Assembly (NCBI RefSeq): GCF_000283155.1
Contig: NW_004454210.1
Coordinates: 8,630,666-8,694,665, forward strand
Source: Ceratotherium simum simum
Lineage: Eukaryota; Chordata; Mammalia; Perissodactyla; Rhinocerotidae
Direction of reading: 5' to 3'
DNA length: 64,000 nt
Positions 35,635 to 45,978 of this stretch are shown piece after piece (position 1 is the stretch's first letter; every line of letters begins with the position of its first letter). The position numbers and the translations under genes were made by a program. Below the pieces are notes generated by a model that had not been told where the DNA came from, ran no database searches, and saw nothing but the letters and a program-made list of their open reading frames with translations.

Positions 35635-35757
35635 CTCCAGGTAACACCCGGGAGCATGTTAGAACTGTAGAATCTCAGGTCTCACCCCAGAATCAGAATC
35701 TGCATTTTAATAGCGTCCCTGGGAGACGCCTGCACACATTCAAGTTTGAAAAGCATT
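35635..35757. mobile_element. hAT-type DNA transposon fragment
   Basis: GAGCATGTTAGAACTGTAG, AGAATCAGAATCTGCATTTT and a CAAGTTTGAAAAGCATTAG end resemble the MER3/MER20 group of short hAT elements with CAGTGGTTCTCAAACTTG-type termini. The left end is eroded. Confidence 0.55.
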
Positions 35758-36690
35758 AGTATAAAGCCTGCATGAACGATGGATCCTCCAAATACCAACT
35801 GCCTGCTGGTCTCTGGAGAGGTATAGCCTCAGATTGCATTTCGAGTAGACAATTGTTTCCAGAAAGGAAAGAAAGACAAGGAGCCCACCAGACTTCCGGT
35901 GCTTGTGAATTGACAGCAGTCATTAGATACAAGGCAGGGGACAGAGCATCTGCTTCAGGGGACCGAGGCTCACAGTCGGCACAGGCAGGCGAGCGACATT
36001 CACTTTGGTACATCACAGCAAGACTTTGAAACTATCCAGGGCCTCTTGTTATTTTTCTTCTGTGTGTTTCATAAAAACTGTTGCCAAAGCATTTCAAAAC
36101 TTAAAATTACAACTGATTGCCTAGTTGTCTATTAAAAGAATAAAGCTCCTTGGAGGGCACAAATTCCCATTCCAGAAGAAATCAATAGAAAACTTTAATC
36201 TGTCAGTGATAAATTATTGTGTGTATTGATTTCCATAGCTTTTAGGGCTCTTAGCAGCAACAGGGGAAAGGCTAATCTTTCTGGAATGTGTGTGCACTTG
36301 GAGCATAGCCCCAGGGAGCAGGGAGCTTGCCCGTTAGTCAAGAGTGTCTTATAAACAAATTATAGGCAAAAATTCCTTTAACGTGATAGAATTCTCCATT
36401 ATGGCTACTCTTTAGCATTTATAAGGCAGACAATACCAGGGGTGGAACAAATGTTTAACAGCCATCTGCTTTGCATGCAGAATTGACAGACCAATTCACA
36501 TGCAGCGTGGTACTTTAATCTTTCTTTTAAAATACTGCCAGCAGCATTGTTCAATAAAACCTTCTCCTTCAGTGCAAACTCAAAAAACATGCCATGCCAC
36601 TATTCTACTGGTTATGTGTTAAGAGACTGACACGTAACTGATAATGGGTGAGAGAAAATACTGGAAGCATCTATGATATTTATTCCTTTG
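35758..36690. other. Unique, repeat-poor AT-rich sequence
   Basis: No repeat is recognised between about 36020 and 36600. The stretch has homeodomain-like ATTA/TAAT-rich strings such as GATAAATTATTG (36208-36219). It could be conserved non-coding DNA, but I cannot test conservation here. Confidence 0.3.
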
Positions 36691-36699
36691 TAGATTGAA

Positions 36700-37045
36700 T
36701 TTCACCTCCATATATTTGTTCATGGAGCTCCCACTGCCTACATGCTTCCCCATCTTCACTGGTTAAAATCCTGCATATTCTTCATAGAGCTCCTCTATGA
36801 AACCTTCTTGGAGCTCACAAATTAGAGTTCTCTTTGCTTCCTCATAGCAAGCTATGTGATCTTCTAGTACACCATGGAACTCTTTCTACCTTACATTATA
36901 GTTATTTGACCTGCTTTATCTCCACTGCTACGCTGCATGCTTCTTTAGAGGTACACCTTGTTAATTTTTGTGGCTTTCCATCTAGCACAGTGCTTGGCAC
37001 ATTGTGTGTAGTCCCTAAGTAGTTATGGATTTGAACAAATAGGGG
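36700..37045 (+). mobile_element. L2 3' fragment
   Basis: CTTCTTTAGAGGTACACCTTG, GCACAGTGCTTGGCACATTG and the preceding CTATGAAACCTTCTTGGAG block follow the L2 3'-UTR in sense orientation. Confidence 0.65.
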
Positions 37046-37724
37046 TTTATTGGGCTCTCGTTATCCAGCATCTCATAGCCCAGCGTGACCAGAGAGCAAT
37101 CAATATGGAAACGCAAATATTAGAAGAAAAGCAATGGGACTCCACTAAGGTCTTAAGTCTATCAACCAGTCAACAAATATTTAACTAGAATCTATTGTGT
37201 ATTTGGAAAGAGGAAATTATAAAACAAGGAAGAGGAAGTTACAATCACATTATGAAGACAAAATTTTCTGGGCAAGAAAAAGGCAAAAATATGAAGCAGG
37301 TAAAGTTTTACCCATCATCTTTTCTACGCCATCTGTCCCCTCCCTGTGATTTCCTGCTGTCTTCAGTTTCTTGTCTCCTTTGCTATGTCCCTGTATGTGC
37401 GTCTAGTGTAGCTTTTATCACTCTATGTTGTAATTAAGTCAGGAAATTAAGTTTGAGCCTAGGCCATAGCTGGGGTTCAAGCACATCGATTTCCCAGCAA
37501 TGACCCAAGGACCAGGACTGAGTCCTTAGAGAAAGGAGCTGAGAGAGAATTTGAAAAAGATTGTGATCACCAAGGACTTGGAAGGACTTTGGAAGAGAAG
37601 GACCTCTGCTTCAGGACCCAGAAAACAAAATGGAGCACCCAGTGAGGGGAGGGGCAGTCTCTCCATTTCTGCATGGGAGACAACTGGGTTCCTGTGAAAT
37701 GTGGACTGAAGGACTAACTGTGTT

Positions 37725-37862
37725 TTGACTTCATTCATTCATTCAATGTTCACATATGTATCGAGCTGCTAGTAAGTGTCTGGCACTGTTCTAGGCCCAA
37801 AGAATACAACACTGAAGAAAAGGGACAAAGCTCCTGCCCTCTTGGAGCTTACTGCTGCTGTG
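37725..37862 (-). mobile_element. L2 3'-end fragment
   Basis: TTCATTCATTCATTCAATG, GTCTGGCACTGTTCTAGGCC and CTCCTGCCCTCTTGGAGCTT are antisense L2 terminus. Confidence 0.75.
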
Positions 37863-39160
37863 TGATGATGAGGAGGAATCATCTGCAGAAATTTGTGTTC
37901 TTTTAAAATCTACCCCAAAAAATGGGCGACGGGGGCAGTGGTGGACACTAGCTTAGCGTGAGAAGGAAGTGTGGTCTCAGTCACTCTCCTGGCCATTTTC
38001 CTCCTGTCTTTTAGCTCTACAATTGCTTGCCGGGTTAAACTAACCTCTTCCTTTTTGGATCAGGTCTTTCTGGAAAACAATAAGAATTCTCTACTCTGAA
38101 CTGTTCTAGAGACACTGGCTGCCAGTCAGTCTGCCCTGTTAAATTGTTTTCTAGGATTTTTTTGAAAAAAATGTGAAAAGCTTTAAACTAGTATAACAAG
38201 TAGTATTGTTTTCCTCCACCATTAAATAAAAGTTTTGAAAGTCAAAAAAAAAAAAATCAAGACACCTGACATCCTTGAGGCTTAAAAGCACAAACAGAGA
38301 GCTGAAATGGAAAAACATAAGTGGTCAGTGTGGGAGCCCATGTGAAAAGCCTGGCAGGAGGCTAAGTTCCTACATATGTAAGTGGGGCAAAGCCTGCAAA
38401 ATCTGGGTTATTTCTCTTAGGAGGACCATATTTGTACTCACGGACTGGTGAAGCCTGGGCAAGTTTGGGTTATATTATAATTTATTCACTTAATTTCTCT
38501 CCTATTAAATTATGAATACATTGATAATAGGGCCTTTATCTCATCAACACCCAGAAGAGTAATAGGTGCATATTAGGCATAGCTTGGTGCCTAATAATTA
38601 TACGAGAAAGGAAGGGGAGAAAGGAAAATACTCATTGATTGCAAATATTTAAGATGGATCTGTTTTTGTGCAAATGGTAAGAATCCCTTTGGAACCAAGC
38701 CTGGTGACAATGTGATAGATCTCCATCAATATCAGATATCAAAATAAAGTGAGGAGATTGGAGGAATTCCAAAGATACTTTGAGAAGTGGCAGCATTATT
38801 GGAATATAGCTTCCAATTGCAACTGCATTTAACGAAATGCACTGGATGTCTGAACAATGGTATGGGTGCTAAAATCTTTCTGATGTTTTATAGTCACACC
38901 TCATGTCTCAAGTGCTAGATAGTGTGTTATTGATCACAAGGCCTGCTGGAATTCAAAAAAGAGCTCATTATCAGGGAAAGTTTACATCTACCCAATTTTT
39001 AAAAGAATTGATATTACAATCTTGCCTGAAATACTGAACTAAAGAAATGGAGAACCAAAAAAGAAGAAATAACATAAAACTGATAAGCATCTTAACCAAA
39101 AAATGACTAAACTGATTAAAGGAGTACCTAAAATGAAAATCTATAAAAGAATGGTGAGGA
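37863..39160. other. Unique non-coding sequence
   Basis: An A-run lies at 38243-38255. No gene or named repeat is recognised. Confidence 0.4.
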
Positions 39161-39162
39161 TG

Positions 39163-40020
39163 CATTTGTTTACAAATAACAGAAATAAACTCTGGCTGGT
39201 TTAAGTAACAAAAAGGACTTGTTGGAGGGATAATGACAGAGTCATATTCAGCCAATTCATCCCAATATAGCCACCCTACATGTTTATGGTTGGTTAGTGT
39301 TCATGCTGTATCCTTTGTTAAATATTTTGACCATCAGCTCTGGACATTGGAGTTCCCCATAGACTCAAACGGCCCTCAGAAATGGACTAGAAGCTGGATA
39401 TCATATGTGGTAGTTTTGGCAAGAAATAGAAAACTCTGACTCAGACTGGCTTATAACAGGGGTTGGCAAATGACAGCGTGTAGGTTGGCCACTTGTTTTA
39501 CTGGAACACATTCACAGCCATTCATATATGTATTGTCTAGGGCTGCTTTAGAGCTACAACAGCAGAGTAGATTAGTTGTAACAAAGACCTTATAGCCTAC
39601 AAATCTTAAAACAGTTACTATCTGGCCCTTTAAGAAAAAGTTTGGTGACCCCTGACTTCTATAATAGGTCATTTATTCTCTAATATATTTGATTCAGTCC
39701 AGGGTGGGCTCAAAAATGCCATCAAAGGTTTAGGCTATTTAGAATTCTTCTTGCTGCAATCTTCAGTATTGCCCCCCTCCCAGGATGGTCACCCTCATGG
39801 CGGCAAGAGAACTGACAATGGCGATCAGGACTATGTGCTTCCTTGTTCATGTCCAGCAGGAGAAAGATTAACTTCCCCCCTAGACACGGAATATAAATTT
39901 TCAATCAGATCGGGCCAATTTAGAATGTGTGCCCATCACTGGATCAATACAGTTGCTAGGGGATTGCCATGCATATATTATCTTAGACTAATCTGTAGCC
40001 CTCACTAAGGATGGGGTTGG
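39163..40020 (+). mobile_element. Ancient repeat, family not assigned, split by MER5A
   Basis: ATAACAGAAATAAACTCTGG with CTGGTTTAAGTAACAAAAA and the related CTCTGACTCAGACTGGCTTA, plus the downstream ATGGCGGCAAGAG and TGTGTGCCCATCACTGGATC, recall an old mammalian repeat. The MER5A at 39457-39654 interrupts it. Confidence 0.4.
39457..39654. mobile_element. MER5A-type hAT-Charlie transposon
   Basis: The ends are CAGGGGTTGGCAAATGAC and GGTGACCCCTG. Internally TTTACTGGAACACATTCACA and ACTATCTGGCCCTTTAAG match MER5A. The flanking sequences (gcttataa left, acttctataa right) are consistent only with an eroded duplication. Confidence 0.9.
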
Positions 40021-40555
40021 GATCCGGAAAAACATCAGCATTGCTTAGAAAGGAGAAAGTGGAGAGTGGATGTTAAGTAAGCAAGCCACAGTGCCAAGAC
40101 AACCAGGCATCTGAAGACTACAGGGAGCCTAGGAATCTTCTCTCCCCTCCATCTCTAAATCTCTGCTTCTCTCTTTGATGCTGATTCATTGTTCTTTCTC
40201 ATTGCAGCCTGTTTTCTTCTACTCCCAACACATGGTGGAAAATAAAGCTTCCAGGAGCTAAGATGTTTACTATTATAGTCTTATGGCTGAAAGAGACAAC
40301 TCTCTTTTTCTCTATCTTATTTTAAAGTTCCTGGGGAAAGATTTTGATTGGCCCAGGCTGGGTGAGGGGATCACCCTTATATCTCTAACTATCACCCTAA
40401 CTATCTCTCACTATAACCATTTGGACAGTGGTAGAGAGAGGGGCAATTAGGGAAAGGATGTTGGGCAGATGAGCCATCAGGTGTTGCTACAGTATGTTTA
40501 TTTCTTCATGTCAGATTAAATGGTCCAAATCTTTCCATTATAGGTGATTGTGTAT
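40021..40555. other. Unique non-coding sequence
   Basis: No gene is seen. A TCTCTAACTATCACCC repeat-like patch lies near 40380-40415. Confidence 0.35.
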
Positions 40556-40559
40556 ATTA

Positions 40560-41260
40560 AGATTATTTTTCATTTTGAGAAACACAGACCCAAAAGAGCA
40601 GTCATTTAAACAAGATAGTTTATCTTTCTTTCATATAAAGCTGCAAAGGTAGGCAAGCTGGTATGACATTTCTGCTCACTCATCTGCTGTGTTGCCCTTG
40701 TCTTCATGGCCCAAGATGGCAGCTAGAGCTCCTGCTAGCATGTCCATGATTGTAGCAGCAGGATGGAGGAAGCAACAAAGAAGGGACAAGAGGTACACAC
40801 CAACTGTCATTTAAGGAAAGTTCCAGAAGTTGCCATATGATACTTCCACCTAGTCCTTTGCAAGGGAAACTGGGAAATAGCCTTTTTTTTTTTTTTTTTT
40901 CCTGGACAGCTACATGTCTAGCTTAAAAATCAGAGGTTCTAGGGGCCGGCCTCGTGGTGTAGTGGTTAAGTTTGCACACTCCGCTGTGGTGGCCCAGGAT
41001 TCGCCGGTTTGAATCCGGCTGTGGACCTACACACTGCTCATCAAACCATGCTGTGGCGGCATCCCACATACAAAATAGAGGAGGATGGGCATGGATGTTA
41101 GCTCAGGGCCAATCTTCCTCAGCAAAAAGAGGAAGATTGGCAACAAATGTTAGCTCAGGGCCAATCTTTCTCACTGAAAAAAAAAAAAAAAAGAGGTTCT
41201 ATTACCATGGAAGAAAGGACAACACATATTAAGGGACAAATAGCACAGTGATCATAGTCT
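40560..41260 (+). mobile_element. Ancient repeat, family not assigned, split by ERE
   Basis: AACAAGATAGTTTATCTTTC, ATGGCCCAAGATGGCAGCTA, GGAAACTGGGAAATAGCC and TTCTATTACCATGGAAGAAA follow one old repeat. The ERE at 40942-41191 separates the last block from the rest, with agaggttcta on both sides. Confidence 0.5.
40942..41191 (+). mobile_element. ERE SINE
   Basis: GGGGCCGGCCTCGTGGTGTA starts the head. Two copies of the TTAGCTCAGGGCCAATCTT block follow, and a 16-base A tail ends it. The target-site duplication agaggttcta at 40932-40941 and 41192-41201 is perfect. Confidence 0.95.
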
Positions 41261-42654
41261 CTGTATAGTGATCATTCATTTTTAGAACACACAGGCTTTT
41301 AAGCTAAAAGGGTTTCTTTTTAACTCAGAAAAAAAGAAAATAGTCATCATTAAGGAACATAAAGGAGAGTTTAATAATACAACTCATGTCTTATACTCCC
41401 ATAATTGAAATTTAAATGCATTAAAGTAACAGAAAAATATACAAAACACAGCCATTGTTTGCTTATGCACATATGGCCTTCCAATAAAGGCAATGATGTA
41501 TCCTAGCAAAGAACTATCTCCCAGGCTGCGACAACCAGTTCATGTCATTTTAGACAAAATTATGTGGAATTCTATAGCTGTTGTGGTATAAAGGAGGCAG
41601 ATTAGCGTTCCTTAAATTCAGACTCTGACTTAGAAACATGAAATGCCTGAAAAGCTATTATTTTAGCCCAGGAACCTTCTCCCACTGGCTAAGCTATCAA
41701 AATGAAAATGTCCAAAATGACCAGGTGTATTTGTTCAACTCAAAAAAGTGTTCTCAGTTCTGCTTGCTGCAATGATAGCTTGTAAAGCCTCCATCAAAGG
41801 ATTTGTAGCTTGCCTTTCAAATTATGATTGATGGGCCCACCCTTTTCATAGCCAGTTTCCTAAGGAAAGAAGATTCAAATAATATTCTCCATGCTACCGT
41901 GGTCTGTCCTTAATGGTGACTACATGAGCCTGACTCAGTCCATTTAGATTTAGAAAAAATAACAAAGCTTTGGTCTCTTGCCTGTGAATGAATGGGGAGT
42001 AGAGAAAGAGATTTTTTAGTACCTGTAAAGTTCCAGCAAAACCAAGCCTTGCTGCAGAGGGTGTGCCAGCGTTTAGGGCAACACCCTTCCTGCCGTCGGG
42101 GAGTACAAGAGCATGTACTCAAGTATTATTTGGTGACAAGAATAGAATATTATTCTGAGCAATAAAGTGTTATTCAAATTCTACCAAAGTACATAGATGC
42201 TGTAACATGGTAATTATTCTAAGAAAGAGTGTTTAATTTAGAAATTACCTAACCTTTTTGGTTTCTATTTTTGATGACATTTGTAATCTAAATTAGCAAC
42301 AAGCCTGTGTCTCTCAGGCTTTTACATCAAACTCCAAACCTGATTTGCAGCTTTATTTTAGAATCAGCAACCCATTTATTAGTGTTCAGTCTGTCTCAGA
42401 GATTTAAGGCCAGTCTAGGCCCAGGTAATCTGCAGATAAAGAGTGAAGAAGTAAAAGGAATTAGTGCTGTTGTTTTCAAGCAAGGCAAAAGGGTAACCGT
42501 GTCACCACTGGACTGTCCCATTCCCCCTGTGCTGCTCCTGGAATTCTGGGCAGAAGAGGAAGTCACAGAACAGCTAATGTTTGCCAGGTGTTGGGACTTT
42601 GGCCTCTCCCTATGAACCAACAAAATAATCAATCCAGTGTTGGTCGTACATAAT
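41261..42654. other. Unique non-coding sequence
   Basis: No repeat or gene is recognised. Opposed open frames at 42307-42615 (plus) and 42396-42632 (minus) have no domain. Confidence 0.4.
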
Positions 42655-42659
42655 TAAGT

Positions 42660-42810
42660 GCAAATCCACTTATTATTTCATTCTTTTGGCAATAATTTCT
42701 CAAGCACCTGTCTATACCAGGCCCTGTGCTACAGTGTGGGTATGCACAGAATGATCAGAAAGGGTTCCTGTCTCAAAGGGTTCCCACTACCATCTAGTGA
42801 CAGTGATATT
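42660..42810 (-). mobile_element. Possible L2 3'-end fragment
   Basis: TTTCTCAAGCACCTGTCTAT followed by ACCAGGCCCTGTGCTACAG resembles the antisense L2 terminus. Divergence is high. Confidence 0.5.
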
Positions 42811-44015
42811 CGTTTCAGTTATAGGAATAATCAGCACATATATAGGAAATGATTAACAGGAAATATGTACAAATGATCATAACAGTTAGATGGAATTACG
42901 GGTAAATTTTTTAATTGTCCAAGCTTCCTATAATGTTATCATATTCCTATAATTGTATTATATTCATCTAATGCTTTTAATCAAAAAATACAACAGTAAT
43001 TTCAAGCCCTAGTGTTAAAAATTGAGTGATGAATTTTTATCTACTCAAGATACTTTAAGTAATAGAACCACCGTTATAAATAACAAACTGTTGATTTTTA
43101 AAACAAATCAATTACTAAATCACAATAACATATTCTATCTATCATATACATAACACAGTTATTATAGCAAATCCACTTAGGCCTTCTCTGGAGTGGAGAA
43201 AATGGCGTGGGTGAAAACTAGAGAATAAAATATCTTATACTAATTTAGGCCTTCCAGTGAGAAGGACAATGAGAGGGATGACCATTTTTTAACCTCTATA
43301 CCAGCTGTGTCATTATTTATTAAGCACCCATGATGTAGTGGTTAGGCTTACCAGAAAACATTCTGGAGCAGCCTCAGAAAGTTGTCAGTAGTACGTGTAG
43401 TCTACCTCATACTACCGAGAAAAGAACTTCTTGAAATGTCTCAAAAAGGGAAGTATTAGCATAAACATGTAACAGCTATGGTGGTCATCAGACCTGGACC
43501 AACGATGTCAGTGGTTTTACCCACAAACCAACTTGCTGTCAGAATCCCTCCCACTTTCAGCTGAGAAAACAGGTCACATGAATTCAAGGCTCCTAACAGT
43601 GCAATGAATACTATGAGTACTATCCAGGCAGGAGCTATGAGTATTATCCTTCAAAGACAGTAGAGAATAAATATTGAGGAGTTGTTTTGATCAAGCCTGG
43701 TAAATTCTATCCTTCAACTAAATGTGTTTCTGATGCCTCCAGAGCAGAAATACCTGGGTTATTTGAGTATTTAAGAGGAGGCTTATCAAAAAGAAGGGAT
43801 GGAAGGATGAGATGCTTATCAAGTTCTTTAAAAGCAACAGTTGAAGTGAACAAACTGTTGTAGTGCTTTTTTAATATGTGAGTTTACAAAGTTGTATGCT
43901 CATTTCCGTCTTCAGAAAGTAAGAGATAAAAATTCTTTTTAAAATCACTGAATCAACACAGATATGGTCTATACGGACTTTTCTCATTTCTGCCATTCCT
44001 GTCTGAAGATTTGAA
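42811..44015. other. Unique AT-rich non-coding sequence
   Basis: No repeat or gene is recognised. Confidence 0.4.
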
Positions 44016-44017
44016 CT

Positions 44018-45770
44018 TTCATTCATTCAAAAGTATTTATTGATCTCCTACCATGTGGCAGACACTGATCTGGTGCTTAGAATACATCAGTGAACAAAAC
44101 AGAGATCCCTGTCCTCATGGAGATTACTTTCCAGGTGGGAAACAGAAAAGAAACCATAAACACAATCAGTAAGTAATTCAAATAGACATTAGAAGAGATA
44201 AATGTTATGGAAAAAGCAGTATTAGGCCAGGGTAAGAGGATCAGGAGTGCTGAGTGTGGAGAGGGAAGGCAAGTTCAGTTTAAACAGGTGGCAGAGTAGG
44301 TCCCATTGAGAAGGCGAGAACTAAGGGAACATGTGAAGAAGGTGAGGGAGTGGGATGTTTGGCTCTCTGGGGAAAGCATTCCAGGCCAAGGGAACAAACA
44401 TGTCTGCTGTATTTGAGGAACAGCAAGGAGACCAATATGGTTGGAGTAGAATGAGAGAAGGTGAAGTTAGCAGGAGTGAGGCCAGAGAGGTGATGGGGGA
44501 GCAGGTCATCTGGGTTATGCAGGCTTTTGTAAGGACTTGTATTTACTCTGAGTGAAATAGGACACCACTGTGAGGTTTTGAGCAGAGGAGTGACATGATC
44601 TGACTTACATTTTTGAATTCTTTAAACTAGACTGTAGTAGAAGGAAGGAGCAAAGGTAGAAGCAGGGAGACTTGTTAGGAAGTGACTGCAATAATCTAAG
44701 AGAGAGATTATGCTGGCTCAGACCAAGCTAGCAGCAGCGGAGGTGGTGAAAAATGGTTGGATTCCAGATGTATTTTGAAAGAGGAGCCAACAAGATTTGG
44801 ACATGAGAAAAGAGACAAAGAGAGAGGAGTCAAGGATGACTCTGAATTTTTTGGCCTGAACTAATTAAGGATAGAGTCGCCATCAACTGAGGGGGTGTAG
44901 ACTGTGGGTGGAACAAGCTTTTAAAAAAAAAAGAATGGGAGGGGCCAGCGTGGTGGCATAGTGATTAAGGTTGCACGCTCCGCTTTGGCAGCCCGGGGTT
45001 CCCAGGTTCAGATCCTGGCGCGGACCTACTCACCACTTATCAAGCCATGCTGAGGCCGTGTCCCACATATAAAGTAGAGGAAGATGGGCATGGATGTTAG
45101 CCCAGGGCCAGTCTTCCTTAGCAAAAAGAGGAGGATTGGCCACAGATGTTAGTTCAGGACTAATCTTCCTTACCAAAAAAAAAGGGGGGGGTGGTTCATG
45201 TTTAGACTTGTTCAGTTTGATACATCAAGAGGGCGGATGGATAAAGGTCTGGAGTTCAGGAGAGAAGTCTGAGCTGGAGATACACATTGGCAACTTATAG
45301 ATGACATTTAAGGCCATGAAACTGGGTGAGATCACCAAGGGAGTGAGTAAGGAAGAGAAGAGGTTGAGGAGAAAGCCCTGGGGCCCTCCAAGACTATGAG
45401 GTCAGGGGGAAGTGGAGAGACCAGCAAAGGAGACTGAGAAGGAATGCCCAGTGAGGAGGAGGAAAACCAAGAAAGGATGTGTCCTGGAAGCCAAGTGAAG
45501 AAACTGTTTCGGAGAAGAGGGAGTAATCAGCTGCATCACATGCTACTGACACACGCCTAAGCTGTGGACTGAGGACTGACCTATAGACTTAGAAAAGTGT
45601 AGGTCGTTGGTGTCTTTGGAAAGAGCAGTTTCGATGGAGCATTTGTGGCAGAAACGTGTGTTTGGAGCAAGTTTATGAGGTGATAAGCAGAGAGAAATGA
45701 GAGGTGGCAAATATAGATAACTATTTAGAAAAATTTTCCTTACAAGAGAACAAAGAAATGGAGCCGTAGC
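44018..45770 (-). mobile_element. Long L2 LINE copy with reverse-transcriptase remnant
   Basis: On the minus strand the copy starts in the reverse-transcriptase region at about 45770. It runs to the 3' terminus at 44018 (TTCATTCATTCAAAAG on the plus strand). At about 45371-45394 the minus strand translates to GGPQGFLL, the decayed form of the L2/CR1 motif GVPQGS. Downstream the expected YADD catalytic box is gone, replaced by YKLP around 45297-45308 after small deletions, so no active enzyme remains. The ERE at 44941-45183 splits the copy. About 1.5 kb of L2 is preserved, long for this ancient family. Confidence 0.85.
44941..45183 (+). mobile_element. ERE SINE inside L2
   Basis: GGGGCCAGCGTGGTGGCATA opens the head. 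GCCATGCTGAGGC and two TTAG(C/T)TCAGG blocks follow, with a short A tail next to a G-run. The L2 sequence resumes on the other side. The flanks do not show a clear duplication, since both are A- and G-rich. Confidence 0.9.
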
Positions 45771-45928
45771 CCCCATTTTTCTTAAATGTTTTCTTTATGC
45801 ATTAAATGAAAAATTAATAATTGCCAAATTCTTGGGGGAGGGAGTAGTATCTCAGAAGTCAGATCTAACTCCAGTGACTAATTTTGACTTTTTTTTTTTA
45901 ATGCCTAAGGCTAACTTCAAACCCAAAG

Positions 45929-45930
<2 letters not shown>

Positions 45931-45976
<46 letters not shown>
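45931..45976. repeat. (GT)23 microsatellite
   Basis: Twenty-three uninterrupted GT units form a perfect dinucleotide repeat. A repeat of this length is usually polymorphic in length. Confidence 0.98.
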
Positions 45977-45978
<2 letters not shown>

